Position numbers and translations under genes: made by a program. Below the pieces are notes generated by a model that saw only the letters and a list, made by a program, of their open reading frames with translations, ran no database searches and was not told the DNA's origin. From Bacillaceae bacterium IKA-2 (lineage in GTDB: Bacteria > Bacillota > Bacilli > Bacillales > Anaerobacillaceae), in assembly GCA_031761875.1 (NCBI GenBank), contig CP134492.1, forward strand, positions 4,340,001-4,404,000: DNA of 64,000 nucleotides, in the 5' to 3' direction. Numbering within the stretch: the first letter of the stretch is position 1; each line of letters opens with the position of its first letter. Positions 25,383 through 35,725 of the stretch are shown piece by piece.

Positions 25383-26095
25383 GTTAATGATCCCCCTAGT
25401 CTAGTTAAAATTTCTTGATATCCTTCTGTTAAACTTCCCAAATTGCGACGGAATAAGTCTTTATCAAATTTTTGGTTAGTATCAATATCCCAAAGCCTGC
25501 AAGTATCTGGTGATATTTCATCTGCAAGGAGAACTTCTCCCTCACTAGTAACACCAAACTCAAGTTTAAAATCTACTAACCTGACACGAACATCTTTAAA
25601 ATACTTCAGTAAAAATTCATTAACTTTTAAAGCAATTCCTCTAATCGTTTCTAACTGCCCTGGTGTAGCTACGTTTAAAAAGCGGATGTGATCTTCATTT
25701 AGTAACGGATCACCTAAAGCATCATCTTTATAGTAAAATTCAATAATGGGCGTCTCCATCTGAACGCCTTCTTCGATACCTAATCGCTTTGAAAGGCTCC
25801 CAGCTATTACGTTACGAACTACTACTTCTATAGGAATAATTGTTACCTTGCGAATGAGCTGCTCCGTGTCGGACAGTTTCTCGATAAAATGATTATTAAT
25901 TCCAGCTTCCTTTAAAGCAACAAAAATTTGTGACGTAATCAAATTATTCAATCTTGATTTACCAACAATTTTATCTTTTTTTTCACCATTAAAAGCCGTT
26001 GCATCATCTTTATACTCTACAAATAAAATTTCTTGGTCCGCTGTTCCATATATTCTTTTAGCTTTGCCTTCGTATAAAAGCTCGTTTTTTTTCAT
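25379..26095 (-). CDS. purC: SAICAR synthetase PurC
   Basis: A 238-aa enzyme condensing CAIR with aspartate. It starts MKKNELLYEGKAKRIY and contains FVEYKDDATAFNG, IPIEVVVRNVIAGSL, LVDFKLEFG and LADEISPDTCRLWD. A longer frame reaches 26191 but runs into the upstream repeat element. ATG 26095 has a GGAGGG site and gives normal length. Confidence 0.96.
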   Translation of the reverse strand: MKKNELLYEGKAKRIYGTADQEILFVEYKDDATAFNGEKKDKIVGKSRLNNLITSQIFVALKEAGINNHFIEKLSDTEQLIRKVTIIPIEVVVRNVIAGSLSKRLGIEEGVQMETPIIEFYYKDDALGDPLLNEDHIRFLNVATPGQLETIRGIALKVNEFLLKYFKDVRVRLVDFKLEFGVTSEGEVLLADEISPDTCRLWDIDTNQKFDKDLFRRNLGSLTEGYQEILTRLGGSLT

Positions 26096-26117
26096 ATTTC
26101 GCCCTCCAAAAATATAT

Positions 26118-26250
26118 ATAGTTGGAAAGGTGGAAAGCAGAACGTTGGAAAGGAAGTTCAAAAGATTTCTAAGTGAATGAAATTCATTCAAGTGCCTTTG
26201 ATTTTTCTTTTGTTTTACCTTTCCAACTTTTTACTTTCCAACCTTCTTCA
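26118..26250. repeat. Inverted-repeat element between purB and purC
   Basis: The left arm contains GTTGGAAAGG twice (26121-26130 and 26144-26153). The right arm has CCTTTCCAAC (26218-26227) and CTTTCCAACC (26235-26244). Between them lies GTGAATGAAATTCATTCAAG, itself a palindrome. It shares its arms with the elements at 6.7 kb and 11.3 kb. It interrupts the otherwise tightly packed pur operon with a 175-bp gap. Confidence 0.65.
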
Positions 26251-26270
26251 TAGCTAGACCTCTGCGTTAG

Positions 26271-27566
26271 TTATTTAAGTCCTACTCTTTCAAAAATTAG
26301 ATCAATTTGTTTTAGATGGTGAGTGTAATCAAAGCAATCATCAATCTCTGCTTTAGATAATAACGAAGTGATTTTTTGATCAGCATCGATTAGTTCACGA
26401 AATTGAATGCCTTTGTCCCAAGCTTCCATCGCCCTAGGTTGCACGAGGTCATATGCTTCCTCTCGTGCCATACCTTTGTCAATAAGTAAGAGAAGAACTC
26501 GCTGCGAGTAAATTAAGCCGTATGTTTTTGTCATATTACGTTTCATATTTTCTGGGAATACAGTTAAATTTTTGACGATATTGCCGAAGCGATTTAACAT
26601 GTAATTTAAAGCGATTGTTGCATCAGGTAAAATAATCCGCTCTGCTGATGAATGCGATATATCTCTTTCATGCCAGAGGGCAACATTTTCATAAGCAGTC
26701 ACCATATATCCACGTAACACACGAGCGAGACCAGTCATATTTTCAGATCCAATCGGGTTCCGCTTATGAGGCATTGCCGAAGACCCTTTTTGACCTTTTG
26801 CAAAAAACTCTTCAACTTCTCGAGTTTCACTTTTTTGTAGACCACGAATTTCAGTGGACATTTTTTCAATAGAAGCGCCGATTAAAGCTAATGTAGCAAC
26901 GTAATGAGCATGACGGTCGCGTTGCAGTGTTTGTGTTGAAATCGAAGCTCGTTCAAGTCCTAAATTTTCACAAACATATTGTTCAACAAAAGGATTGATA
27001 TTAGCATAAGTGCCAACTGCACCTGAAAGTTTTCCTACTCTTACAGTTTCGGCAGCTTGTTGAAATCTTTCAAGATTACGTTTCATTTCTTCATACCAAA
27101 GTGCTAACTTTAAACCAAATGTTGTTGGTTCGGCGTGAACACCGTGCGTCCGCCCCATCATGACTGTATCTTTATGTTCAATTGCTTTATTTTTTAAAAT
27201 TTCAATGAAATTTATTAAGTCTTTTTCAATAATTGTGTTTGCTTGTTTAAGTAAGTATGATAAAGCTGTATCAACAACGTCTGTTGATGTTAACCCGTAA
27301 TGAACCCATTTTCTTTCCTCGCCAAGGGTTTCCGACACGGCTCTAGTAAATGCAACAACATCATGCCTTGTTTCGGCTTCAATTTCTAAAATACGATTTA
27401 CATCAAATGAAGCATTCGCTCTAATTTTACTGGCATCTTCTTTTGGAATATCACCTAGTTCCGCCCAAGCTTCACAAGCGACGATCTCAACTTCTAGCCA
27501 TGCTTTAAAGCGGTTTTCCTCTGTCCAAATTGCTCCCATTTCAGGTCTTGTATAACGTTCAATCAT
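26271..27566 (-). CDS. purB: Adenylosuccinate lyase PurB
   Basis: A 431-aa fumarase/aspartase-superfamily enzyme acting in IMP synthesis (SAICAR cleavage) and in AMP synthesis. Visible are [56 protein letters not shown] and the signature [16 protein letters not shown]. Length is normal. It is 4 nt after purK. Confidence 0.97.
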   Translation of the reverse strand: MIERYTRPEMGAIWTEENRFKAWLEVEIVACEAWAELGDIPKEDASKIRANASFDVNRILEIEAETRHDVVAFTRAVSETLGEERKWVHYGLTSTDVVDTALSYLLKQANTIIEKDLINFIEILKNKAIEHKDTVMMGRTHGVHAEPTTFGLKLALWYEEMKRNLERFQQAAETVRVGKLSGAVGTYANINPFVEQYVCENLGLERASISTQTLQRDRHAHYVATLALIGASIEKMSTEIRGLQKSETREVEEFFAKGQKGSSAMPHKRNPIGSENMTGLARVLRGYMVTAYENVALWHERDISHSSAERIILPDATIALNYMLNRFGNIVKNLTVFPENMKRNMTKTYGLIYSQRVLLLLIDKGMAREEAYDLVQPRAMEAWDKGIQFRELIDADQKITSLLSKAEIDDCFDYTHHLKQIDLIFERVGLK

Positions 27567-27570
27567 AATA

Positions 27571-28713
27571 CTAAGCCTCCGTTTTTTCCTGTTTCCAAAT
27601 TTGCAGTAACTCTATTGCTTCTAATGCTTCTTCTATCCTTTTGCCAAGGACAGTTAAATGCCCCATCTTTCGACCTTGCTTTGCTTCCTCTTTTCCATAA
27701 AGATGCAGTTGGCAGTTGGCTAATTTCGAAACATTCTCTAAAACTTGGTTTAAGTGCTCACCTAGTATATTAACCATTACAGCCGGCTTTAATAAATCGG
27801 TATTGCCTAATGGCCAGTTGCAAATAGCACGAATATGCTGCTCAAATTGCGATGTAACACATGCATTAATTGTATAGTGTCCTGAATTGTGAGGCCGTGG
27901 TGCTAACTCGTTTACATAAATCTCGCCTGAATGTGTTAGAAACATTTCTACTGCAAGTGTCCCTACTAGATCAAATTCCTCCGCTAGATGGAGAGCAATC
28001 GCCTCAGCTTTAGCGATTGTGTCGTCGGAAACTCTAGCTGGGACAATTGACATGTGTAATACATTATTTTTATGAATGTTTTCAGCTATCGGGAAAGTTT
28101 TCGCCTCCCCTGCTTGGTTTCTACAAACAATAACAGAAACTTCTTTTTCAAAATTAATCCATTTCTCTAAAACGAGTTCACCTCGCTCAGATAGCTCTTT
28201 ATATGCTTTTTCTACTTGTTCTATATCTCGAATAACAACCTGTCCTTTGCCGTCGTAACCACCTCGGCACGTTTTCAGGACCGTCGGTAACCCTAGCTCA
28301 TTAATTCCTACATATAAATCTTTCTTATTATCAACCAAATGGTATGGAGCAACGTTTACATTAGCTGCTTTGAGTGCCTGCTTTTCTTTACCTCGATGTT
28401 GTGTCACTGAAAGTAGCTTACTTCCTTGAGGAAGATTTCCATTTTCCTCAAGCCACTTTGCTGTTTGGCTATCAATATTTTCAAATTCATACGTTACTAC
28501 ATCACAATTAGCTAAAAGCTGCTTTGCACCCTCAAGATCGTCATAAGCGGCAATAACCTCAAGATCAGCTACTTGACCACAAGGTGAATGTTCATTCGGC
28601 TCAAGTACGGCAATTCGATAACCCATTTCACGAGCTGAGATAGCCATCATTCTTCCTAACTGACCACCACCCAAAATCCCAATTGTACTTCCGGGTAAGA
28701 CTATTTCTCTCAC
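27571..28713 (-). CDS. purK: N5-carboxyaminoimidazole ribonucleotide synthetase PurK
   Basis: A 380-aa ATP-grasp enzyme that carboxylates AIR to N5-CAIR. The N-terminal [17 protein letters not shown], the central [16 protein letters not shown] and the C-terminal [15 protein letters not shown] are the family hallmarks. It overlaps purE by 4 nt. Confidence 0.96.
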   Translation of the reverse strand: MREIVLPGSTIGILGGGQLGRMMAISAREMGYRIAVLEPNEHSPCGQVADLEVIAAYDDLEGAKQLLANCDVVTYEFENIDSQTAKWLEENGNLPQGSKLLSVTQHRGKEKQALKAANVNVAPYHLVDNKKDLYVGINELGLPTVLKTCRGGYDGKGQVVIRDIEQVEKAYKELSERGELVLEKWINFEKEVSVIVCRNQAGEAKTFPIAENIHKNNVLHMSIVPARVSDDTIAKAEAIALHLAEEFDLVGTLAVEMFLTHSGEIYVNELAPRPHNSGHYTINACVTSQFEQHIRAICNWPLGNTDLLKPAVMVNILGEHLNQVLENVSKLANCQLHLYGKEEAKQGRKMGHLTVLGKRIEEALEAIELLQIWKQEKTEA

Positions 28714-29198
28714 AGCTCATCACTCTTTTCTATGACTAATTTCGTAATTCTTTCTCTTCTGGCAAGTACGGCTTCTTCAATTGCTGGATATTGGGTCGCA
28801 AGCATTTGCGCCGCAAGCAATCCTGCATTTTCTGCACCAGCCTTACCAATCGCGACAGTAGCAACTGGAATTCCACCAGGCATTTGTACGATCGATAGAA
28901 GCGAGTCAAGACCGTTAAGTGCTTTCGACTGAACCGGAACTCCGATTACCGGTATAATTGTTTTTGCAGCAACCATTCCTGGCAAGTGAGCAGCGCCACC
29001 AGCGCCAGCAATTATCACTTTCAAGCCTCTTTCTTTTGCCGTTTCAGCATAAGTAAACATTAAATCTGGCGTTCGGTGTGCAGAGACAACTTTTTTTTCA
29101 TACGAAACTTGTAACTCATCGAGTATCCTACAAGTATGCTCCATCGTCTCCCAATCAGAAGTACTACCCATAATAACTCCAACCAATGGCTTAGACAT
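28710..29198 (-). CDS. purE: N5-CAIR mutase PurE
   Basis: A 162-aa class I PurE that converts N5-CAIR to CAIR. The start [21 protein letters not shown] and [12 protein letters not shown] are diagnostic. It is the first gene of the twelve-gene pur operon. The leader upstream holds a riboswitch and a terminator, and the promoter with PurR boxes lies about 610 nt away. Confidence 0.97.
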   Translation of the reverse strand: MSKPLVGVIMGSTSDWETMEHTCRILDELQVSYEKKVVSAHRTPDLMFTYAETAKERGLKVIIAGAGGAAHLPGMVAAKTIIPVIGVPVQSKALNGLDSLLSIVQMPGGIPVATVAIGKAGAENAGLLAAQMLATQYPAIEEAVLARRERITKLVIEKSDEL

Positions 29199-29265
29199 AA
29201 TACCCTCCTATTAACCTCTAGTATCTATTTTTTAAAGATAAATAAACGAATGAATTTCATTCAAA

Positions 29266-29328
29266 CATAAAAAGTCCAAGATTAAATGCTGATTACTCTA
29301 ATGAGAGGAAGCATTTATACTCGGACTG
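29266..29328 (-). terminator. Attenuator terminator of the pur leader
   Basis: On the minus strand AGTCCGAGTATAAATGCT pairs with AGCATTTAATCTTGGACT (small mismatch), followed by TTTTTATG. It lies about 185 nt after the riboswitch aptamer and about 70 nt before purE. It is the likely expression platform. Confidence 0.75.
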
Positions 29329-29512
29329 ACCAATGTAGTTAAACAGAAAAAAGCTCTTTTATAAGAAAATTGAACCTAATCACTAATAAAGGTTTCAACC
29401 ACCTTAACTCTATCCGCAAATCGCAAAAATTCTTAATTTGCCAGATAATATTAAAATTAAATAAATGTTTAATTAATTTTAAGAACTTCAAACTACAAGT
29501 ATGTTTGCTTTC

Positions 29513-29582
29513 CTTCATAGTCTAACGATTTACGGTCATTAGGTAGAAACTTTTGGGCCATATTCCCAACTTTATATGAGGA
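29513..29582 (-). promoter_or_regulatory. Purine (guanine-class) riboswitch, pur operon
   Basis: The minus strand carries the purine aptamer: loop 2 GAATATGG, junction AGTTTCTACC, loop 3 GACCGTAAATC and closing GACTATG. The specificity position is C (GACTA), so the ligand should be guanine or hypoxanthine. Binding is expected to promote the downstream terminator and shut off purEKBCSQLFMNHD. Confidence 0.92.
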
Positions 29583-29631
29583 AAATATATAATAACAAAA
29601 GGCATTTTCAAAAAAATAATGGATCTGTATG

Positions 29632-29747
29632 ATAAATTTCATAATTATATTTTAGGGCGCCATTAAGAAGTAGCATCTTGTTTTGCTAAAACGTTCTCAA
29701 CTATATTCTGCTCTTATGTGGCTAATTAATTGATATTATGAAATTTA
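29632..29747. repeat. Palindromic dispersed element in the pur leader
   Basis: The ends are TAAATTTCATAATTA (29633-29647) and TATTATGAAATTTA (29734-29747). On the minus strand the interior begins ATTAGCCAC and includes GCTACTTC and ATGGCGCC, in the same order as the related words in the elements at 52.66 kb and 42.23 kb. It sits between the pur promoter and the aptamer, so it is transcribed. Confidence 0.6.
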
Positions 29748-29809
29748 CTCGACGGTCTATTTTAATCTATTATTTTTTTCACACGCCAAACATATTCATT
29801 TCATCTTAA

Positions 29810-29838
29810 TTTTAGCAGTTTGTCAGAAGATTTGTCAA
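29810..29838 (-). promoter_or_regulatory. SigA-type promoter of the pur operon
   Basis: On the minus strand, -35 TTGACA (29833-29838) and -10 TAAAAT (29810-29815) with 17-bp spacing. It gives a leader of about 600 nt before purE. Confidence 0.75.
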
Positions 29839-29841
29839 CGT

Positions 29842-29886
29842 AAAATCGAACGTTTTTAAGATAAGGAGGTTTCATCGTTCGTTTTT
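29842..29886. promoter_or_regulatory. PurR operator (two inverted PurBoxes)
   Basis: AAAATCGAACGTTT at 29842-29855 on the plus strand and AAAAACGAACGATG at 29886-29873 on the minus strand both fit the PurBox AWWWCCGAACWWTT. The gap is 17 nt, the spacing known for PurR sites. The pair lies just upstream of the pur -35 box and touches the end of the neighbouring gene. Confidence 0.75.
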
Positions 29887-30089
29887 TATTCAATCAACGT
29901 GCCTTCAAAAATTATTTTTTGCTTTTTTACCTTTTTTTCCATTTTTCCATCTTGAAACACTTCGTGGAAAATAGGCTCTTCGCTTCGACGTGTTGGCAAA
30001 TAATCTTCAGCCGACATTCGCTCAAGGCATTGCGAAATTGTTTCCCCATCTTCAACAAAAAATTTCTTCTTTTTTGGTTTTTTATCCAT
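29886..30089 (-). CDS. yebG: NETI-motif protein (YebG-like)
   Basis: A 67-aa basic protein matching the small NETI family, here with GETI in place of NETI: KKKFFVEDGETISQCLERM, then YLPTRRSEEPIFHEV. It lies upstream of purE, the same position as yebG in B. subtilis. Its stop codon overlaps one PurBox. Function unknown. The GGAGG-like site before ATG 30089 supports the start; a second frame over the same bases is a shadow. Confidence 0.75.
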   Translation of the reverse strand: MDKKPKKKKFFVEDGETISQCLERMSAEDYLPTRRSEEPIFHEVFQDGKMEKKVKKQKIIFEGTLIE

Positions 30090-30146
30090 TTTTGATTCCT
30101 CCGAGTCACTTTATCCAGTACTAACAGCTAGGCGCTATAGAGCTGA

Positions 30147-30184
30147 CATAGAAAATGAGCCTTTTTCATCAGAAAAAAAGCTCA
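30147..30184 (-). terminator. Terminator after yeeI
   Basis: On the minus strand TGAGCTTTTT pairs with AAAAAGGCTCA around a short loop, followed by TTTTC. It lies about 40 nt downstream of the yeeI stop. Confidence 0.65.
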
Positions 30185-30224
30185 CTTAATTATATTAACA
30201 TTAAATTCACCCTAAATATGATAA

Positions 30225-30944
30225 TTATTCTCCTAAATCTACATTGTGATAGACTTGTTGAACATCTTCTGAATCTTCTAATGTATCAATCAATTTTTCG
30301 AATTTTGCTTGTTCCTCTTCTGGGAGCGTTAAGTCATTTTGCGCAAGCATCGTTTGTTCTGCTACCGTGTATTCAGTTATACCTATATTTTTTAAGGCTT
30401 CTTGAACTGTGTGGAACTGATCAGGTTCGGCGTAGATAATAACCGCTTCATCTTCTTCTAAAATATCACGTACGTCTATATTTTCTTCTATTAATATTTC
30501 AAGTACCTCATCTGCTGTTTTACCCTCAAAACCAATAACAGCAGTTGCATCAAACATGTAAGCAACCGAACCACTTACCCCCATGTTACCGCCATTTTTA
30601 TTAAAGGCAGCTCGTACTTCAGCAGCAGTACGATTAACATTATTTGTAAGTGCATCAACAATTACCATTGCCCCATTGGGTCCAAAACCTTCATAACGAA
30701 GTTCATGATAATTTTCTTCTGAACCTCCTTTTGCTTTTTCAATTGCACGGTCAATAATCGCTTTTGGTACGTTGTACGTTTTTGCACGCTCGATAACAAA
30801 TTTCAAAGCCTGATTTGATTCCGGATCAGGCTCGCCCCGCTTCGCTGTTACGTAAATTTCGAGTCCGAATTTTGAGTAAATCCGACTGTTATTTGCATCT
30901 TTTGAGGCTTTTTTATCCTTAATATTATTCCACTTACGTCCCAT
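30225..30944 (-). CDS. yeeI: YebC/PmpR-family protein YeeI
   Basis: A 239-aa member of the YebC/TACO1 family, now linked in several organisms to translation of proline stretches and earlier described as a DNA-binding regulator. It starts [20 protein letters not shown], with [41 protein letters not shown] and [18 protein letters not shown]. The sequence is of the B. subtilis YeeI type. A longer frame to 31046 is not supported; ATG 30944 gives family length. Confidence 0.92.
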   Translation of the reverse strand: MGRKWNNIKDKKASKDANNSRIYSKFGLEIYVTAKRGEPDPESNQALKFVIERAKTYNVPKAIIDRAIEKAKGGSEENYHELRYEGFGPNGAMVIVDALTNNVNRTAAEVRAAFNKNGGNMGVSGSVAYMFDATAVIGFEGKTADEVLEILIEENIDVRDILEEDEAVIIYAEPDQFHTVQEALKNIGITEYTVAEQTMLAQNDLTLPEEEQAKFEKLIDTLEDSEDVQQVYHNVDLGE

Positions 30945-31164
30945 AATCAACACCACTTTCCATATAAAATATAAGTTCTTATAATACGTGGTTAAACAAA
31001 CTTTAAAATTTCCATTTTGATCTAAGAAATGGTAGCATTTAGTCACTATACTACATTATACATCATTGGATAATCTGATTCGAGGTCACGAACAAAAAAA
31101 AACAAGCATACAATTTAGAAGAGATAATTGCTGTAACCATATTACCGCGGTAAGGAGAAAAAAA

Positions 31165-31566
31165 ATGAGCAATCAATATTCAGTAGTACTATTTGATGGG
31201 GTTTGTAATTTTTGCAATTCATCAGTTAATTTTTTGATTCAACATGATTCATCTAAAAAACTTCGGTTCGCCTCTCTACAATCTGAAATCGGCAGAAACT
31301 ACCTGTCTCGATTTTCTATAAATAATGATTTAAACTCTATTATTCTTATTGAAGATCATCGCCACTATAATAAATCTACTGCTGCATTGCGGATATGTAG
31401 ACACTTAACTGGATGGCCAAAGTTACTTATCATCTTGATTGTAATTCCAAAACCTTTACGTAATTTAATATATATGTGGTTTGCTAAAAGACGTTATAAT
31501 TTTTTTGGAAAAAGAGATAGTTGTCTACTACTCCCCCCAAAAGAAGTAAGCGATCGATTTTTATAA
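31165..31566 (+). CDS. DCC-family thiol-disulfide oxidoreductase-like protein (DUF393)
   Basis: A 133-aa protein beginning MSNQYSVVLFDGVCNFCNSS. The DxxCxxC signature of the DCC family is near residues 11-17, followed by the usual LRFASLQSEIGR and KSTAALRICRHLTGWPKL. A thioredoxin-like fold with a membrane-associated C-terminal hydrophobic stretch (LLIILIVIPKPLRNLIYMWF) is expected. ATG 31165 has an AAGGAG site; the longer frame from 31066 is unlikely. It converges on the 5S rRNA gene across a shared terminator. Confidence 0.82.
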   Translation: MSNQYSVVLFDGVCNFCNSSVNFLIQHDSSKKLRFASLQSEIGRNYLSRFSINNDLNSIILIEDHRHYNKSTAALRICRHLTGWPKLLIILIVIPKPLRNLIYMWFAKRRYNFFGKRDSCLLLPPKEVSDRFL

Positions 31567-31624
31567 TATAAGAAAAAACGCTAGCACCTTGATCAGCCAC
31601 GAAAATTTTCTACTTTCTTATCGC

Positions 31625-31659
31625 AAAAAAAACACATTCCAATTGGAATGTGTTTTTTT

Positions 31660-31660
<1 letters not shown>
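31625..31660. terminator. Bidirectional terminator between DCC gene and 5S rRNA
   Basis: The palindrome ACACATTCCAATTGGAATGT is flanked by eight As on one side and seven Ts on the other. It can end both the plus-strand DCC gene and the minus-strand rRNA transcript. Confidence 0.85.
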
Positions 31661-31775
<115 letters not shown>

Positions 31776-31914
31776 CAAGCTAATGACCTCAAATTATTAT
31801 CATGAGGTACATCATTAAATATGATTATTGAAAGATCATTCTTTCAAAACTGAAACACAGCGCAAGCGTACTTCTACTAAGAAAGCAAAAGTATCGACTA
31901 GAGTTTTAACTCCA

Positions 31915-33476
<1,562 letters not shown>

Positions 33477-33670
33477 AGTGTTGTTTGATTTAGCTCTTCT
33501 TACATAAGATGTGTTCGCTTCGACGTTAGTCGGGTTCCCCATCCTATTTCTTGCATTGACGAGATATTACTATCTCTACTTCGCTTGGCTGTGTGTTCAG
33601 TTTTCAAAGAACCATCTCGCTAACTTAGGAAACTAAATTAGCTTGTGTTGCCTTTGCGACAACAGATATT

Positions 33671-33775
33671 ATTATATCACGATAAAATCATCATGTCAAT
33701 AAATTTTTAATATCATTTTGAAGCCACTTAAATCAGCGACTTAATTAATATAACATTTCCATCCCCTTCCGTCAA
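33671..33775 (-). promoter_or_regulatory. Tandem rRNA promoters P1 and P2
   Basis: P2 has -35 TTGACA (33694-33699) and -10 TATAAT (33671-33676), spacing 17. P1 has -35 TTGACG (33770-33775) and -10 TATATT (33747-33752), spacing 17. Two promoters about 75 bp apart upstream of 16S are the normal Bacillus rrn arrangement. Confidence 0.85.
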
Positions 33776-33791
33776 CACTTTTAATATGATT

Positions 33792-33838
33792 ACAAAAAAA
33801 AGAAGCTTGCAGTCAATAAGACAACAAACTTCTTTCAC
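33792..33838 (-). terminator. Terminator after pbuG
   Basis: On the minus strand AAGAAGTTTG pairs with CAAGCTTCTT (one G-U type position), followed by a run of Ts. It lies 19 nt after the pbuG stop. Confidence 0.75.
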
Positions 33839-33856
33839 TATATATATAAAGATTTT

Positions 33857-35158
33857 TTATAAAAAGATAAAGTAAGCAAGGAAAATAATGAACAAACCGT
33901 ACATTATCGGATGAACTTCTTTTGCTCTACCTTTTGCAACCATTGTAATTGGATAAAGGATGAAGCCCATTGCAATACCATGAGCAATACTAAATGTTAA
34001 CGGTATTGTTAGGATGGTAACAAATGCAGGAACCGCAATCTCAAACTTTTTCCAATCTATTTCTCCTAATGAAGATGCCATAAGTACACCAACAATAATT
34101 AATGCTGGCGCTGTAACAGACGGCGCATTAGTAAATACAACTAATAATGGCGAGAAAAATAATGCCACTAAAAACAAGAATGCCGTTGTCACTGATGTAA
34201 AACCTGTTCGCCCACCTGCTGCAACACCTGCGGAAGACTCAATATAAGCTGTCGTTGTTGATGTACCTAGAATTGCACCAATAGAAGTTGCTGTAGAGTC
34301 TGCAATTAAAGCCTTGTCTGCACGAGGCAACTTATTATCTTTAATAAAACCAGCTTGGTTCGCAACCGCATATAATGTTCCGGCAGTATCAAAGAAGTCT
34401 ACAAATAAGAAAGTTAAGATAACAACAAGTAAACTCATTGTCCAAATCTCAGACCAATCAATTGAAAATGCCGCTCCAAAAGTAGGTTCTAAACTAGGGA
34501 TTGACCCAATAACACCATTAGGCATTGGCGCAATTCCAGTTGCTACCCCAACGATCGCCGTAAGGATTAGCCCGTAAAAAATCCCACCTTTTAAACCTAT
34601 TGTCATAAAAATAACTGTAACGACTACACCAAAAACTGCCAGTAATGGAGCTCCTGAAGTAATCTCTCCTAATGTAACTAATGTAGCTTCGTAAGGAACA
34701 ACAATTCCCGCATTTTTCAAACCGATAAAAGCAATAAATAAACCAATACCAGCTGCCGCTGCAAATTTCAACTCAACCGGAATAGCATTTATAATTGTTT
34801 CACGAATCTTAGTAATTGTAATAAGGATAAAAATAATACCTGACATAAATACACCAAAAAGCGCCGTCTCCCAAGGAATTCCCATTCCTAAAACAACACC
34901 ATAAGCAAAAAATGCGTTAAGACCCATACCAGGAGCTAAAGCAATAGGATATTTTGCAAGTACACCCATAACTAGTGTCCCAATTGCTGCTGCTAATGCC
35001 GTCGCTGTGAAAACCGCACCTTCGTCCATTCCTGCCGCACTCAATATTGATGGGTTTACAAATAAAATATAAGCCATCGATAAAAACGTCGTTAAACCTG
35101 CTATCATTTCCTGACGATACGAAGTACCATGTTCCTCAAAACCAAAATAACGATCCAT
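33857..35158 (-). CDS. pbuG: Hypoxanthine/guanine permease PbuG
   Basis: A 433-aa NCS2/AzgA-type purine permease with about 13-14 membrane helices. It starts MDRYFGFEEHGTSYRQE, followed by GLTTFLSMAYILFVNPSIL and LAPGMGLNAFFAYGVV. The conserved DFFDTAGTLYAVANQAG and GTSTTTAYIESSAGVAAGGR follow. The guanine-class riboswitch and PurR boxes upstream support a purine substrate. Close AzgA relatives transport other purines, so guanine/hypoxanthine is inferred from family and context. Confidence 0.92.
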   Translation of the reverse strand: MDRYFGFEEHGTSYRQEMIAGLTTFLSMAYILFVNPSILSAAGMDEGAVFTATALAAAIGTLVMGVLAKYPIALAPGMGLNAFFAYGVVLGMGIPWETALFGVFMSGIIFILITITKIRETIINAIPVELKFAAAAGIGLFIAFIGLKNAGIVVPYEATLVTLGEITSGAPLLAVFGVVVTVIFMTIGLKGGIFYGLILTAIVGVATGIAPMPNGVIGSIPSLEPTFGAAFSIDWSEIWTMSLLVVILTFLFVDFFDTAGTLYAVANQAGFIKDNKLPRADKALIADSTATSIGAILGTSTTTAYIESSAGVAAGGRTGFTSVTTAFLFLVALFFSPLLVVFTNAPSVTAPALIIVGVLMASSLGEIDWKKFEIAVPAFVTILTIPLTFSIAHGIAMGFILYPITMVAKGRAKEVHPIMYGLFIIFLAYFIFL

Positions 35159-35290
35159 TATTACTTGTTCCTCCTCAAAAAATCTAATTTTAGTTTTGTT
35201 ATACTTCTAAAAAGTATAACGTTGAAGCTGCTAACCTTTTTATGGTTAACAATAACTTTCTTTTCATTCTTATAACTTCTTCTATAAGAA

Positions 35291-35331
35291 CAAAAAAAGC
35301 TCTAGGGGGATATATATCCACTTAGAGCTTT
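35291..35331 (-). terminator. Riboswitch terminator upstream of pbuG
   Basis: On the minus strand AAGCTCTAAGTGGATA pairs with TATCCCCCTAGAGCTT, followed by seven Ts. It lies between the aptamer and pbuG and is the expected expression platform. Confidence 0.85.
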
Positions 35332-35395
35332 GACAACAAGAAAATCCACTCAATATTAAAACACCAAAAAGGCATCCTAATAAAAACGTACTTTC

Positions 35396-35462
35396 TTCGT
35401 AGTCAAGCTATTTACGGTAGCTCGGTAGAGACGCTCAGGCCATATTCCTAAGGATATACGAA
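35396..35462 (-). promoter_or_regulatory. Purine (guanine-class) riboswitch, pbuG
   Basis: The minus strand shows GAATATGGCC, AGCGTCTCTACC, CTACCGTAAATAG and GACTACGAA. The GACTA closing junction indicates guanine/hypoxanthine specificity. P1 is TTCGTA with TACGAA. The aptamer is separate from the terminator, consistent with an OFF switch for the permease. Confidence 0.92.
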
Positions 35463-35489
35463 AAATTTAATTTTTTTATTAACAATGTT

Positions 35490-35566
35490 ATTTTATCAAC
35501 AAAATCCGACACAGTCAATCAAAAAACGAACATTTCCCACATAAACATTACTGAATATTCGTATTT
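35490..35566 (-). promoter_or_regulatory. pbuG promoter with PurR operator
   Basis: -35 TTGACT (35513-35518) and -10 TAAAAT (35490-35495), spacing 17, minus strand. Upstream are two inverted PurBoxes, AAAAACGAACATTT (35522-35535) and AAATACGAATATTC (35566-35553). The 17-nt gap is the same as at the pur operon. Confidence 0.75.
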
Positions 35567-35573
35567 TTCGACA

Positions 35574-35725
35574 TGAGCCTAGAAGTCAATAATAAAGTAA
35601 TTTTCGAAGCTACCAAGACGCCATCGGCTCGATCACTTCAGTCTGTCAATTGCGGTCAAAGTTCAGACCGCTTCTTACCAGCCTTCCAGTGATTTTCGCC
35701 GATAGGCGGGTGCCTTTCGCTTTTC
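35574..35725. other. GC-richer intergenic segment after guaA
   Basis: About 150 bp with no ORF of note. It contains GCGGTC...GACCGC (35652-35671) and a GCCGATAGGC word, resembling dispersed intergenic repeats of bacilli. No clear T-tailed terminator for guaA was found here. Confidence 0.35.
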
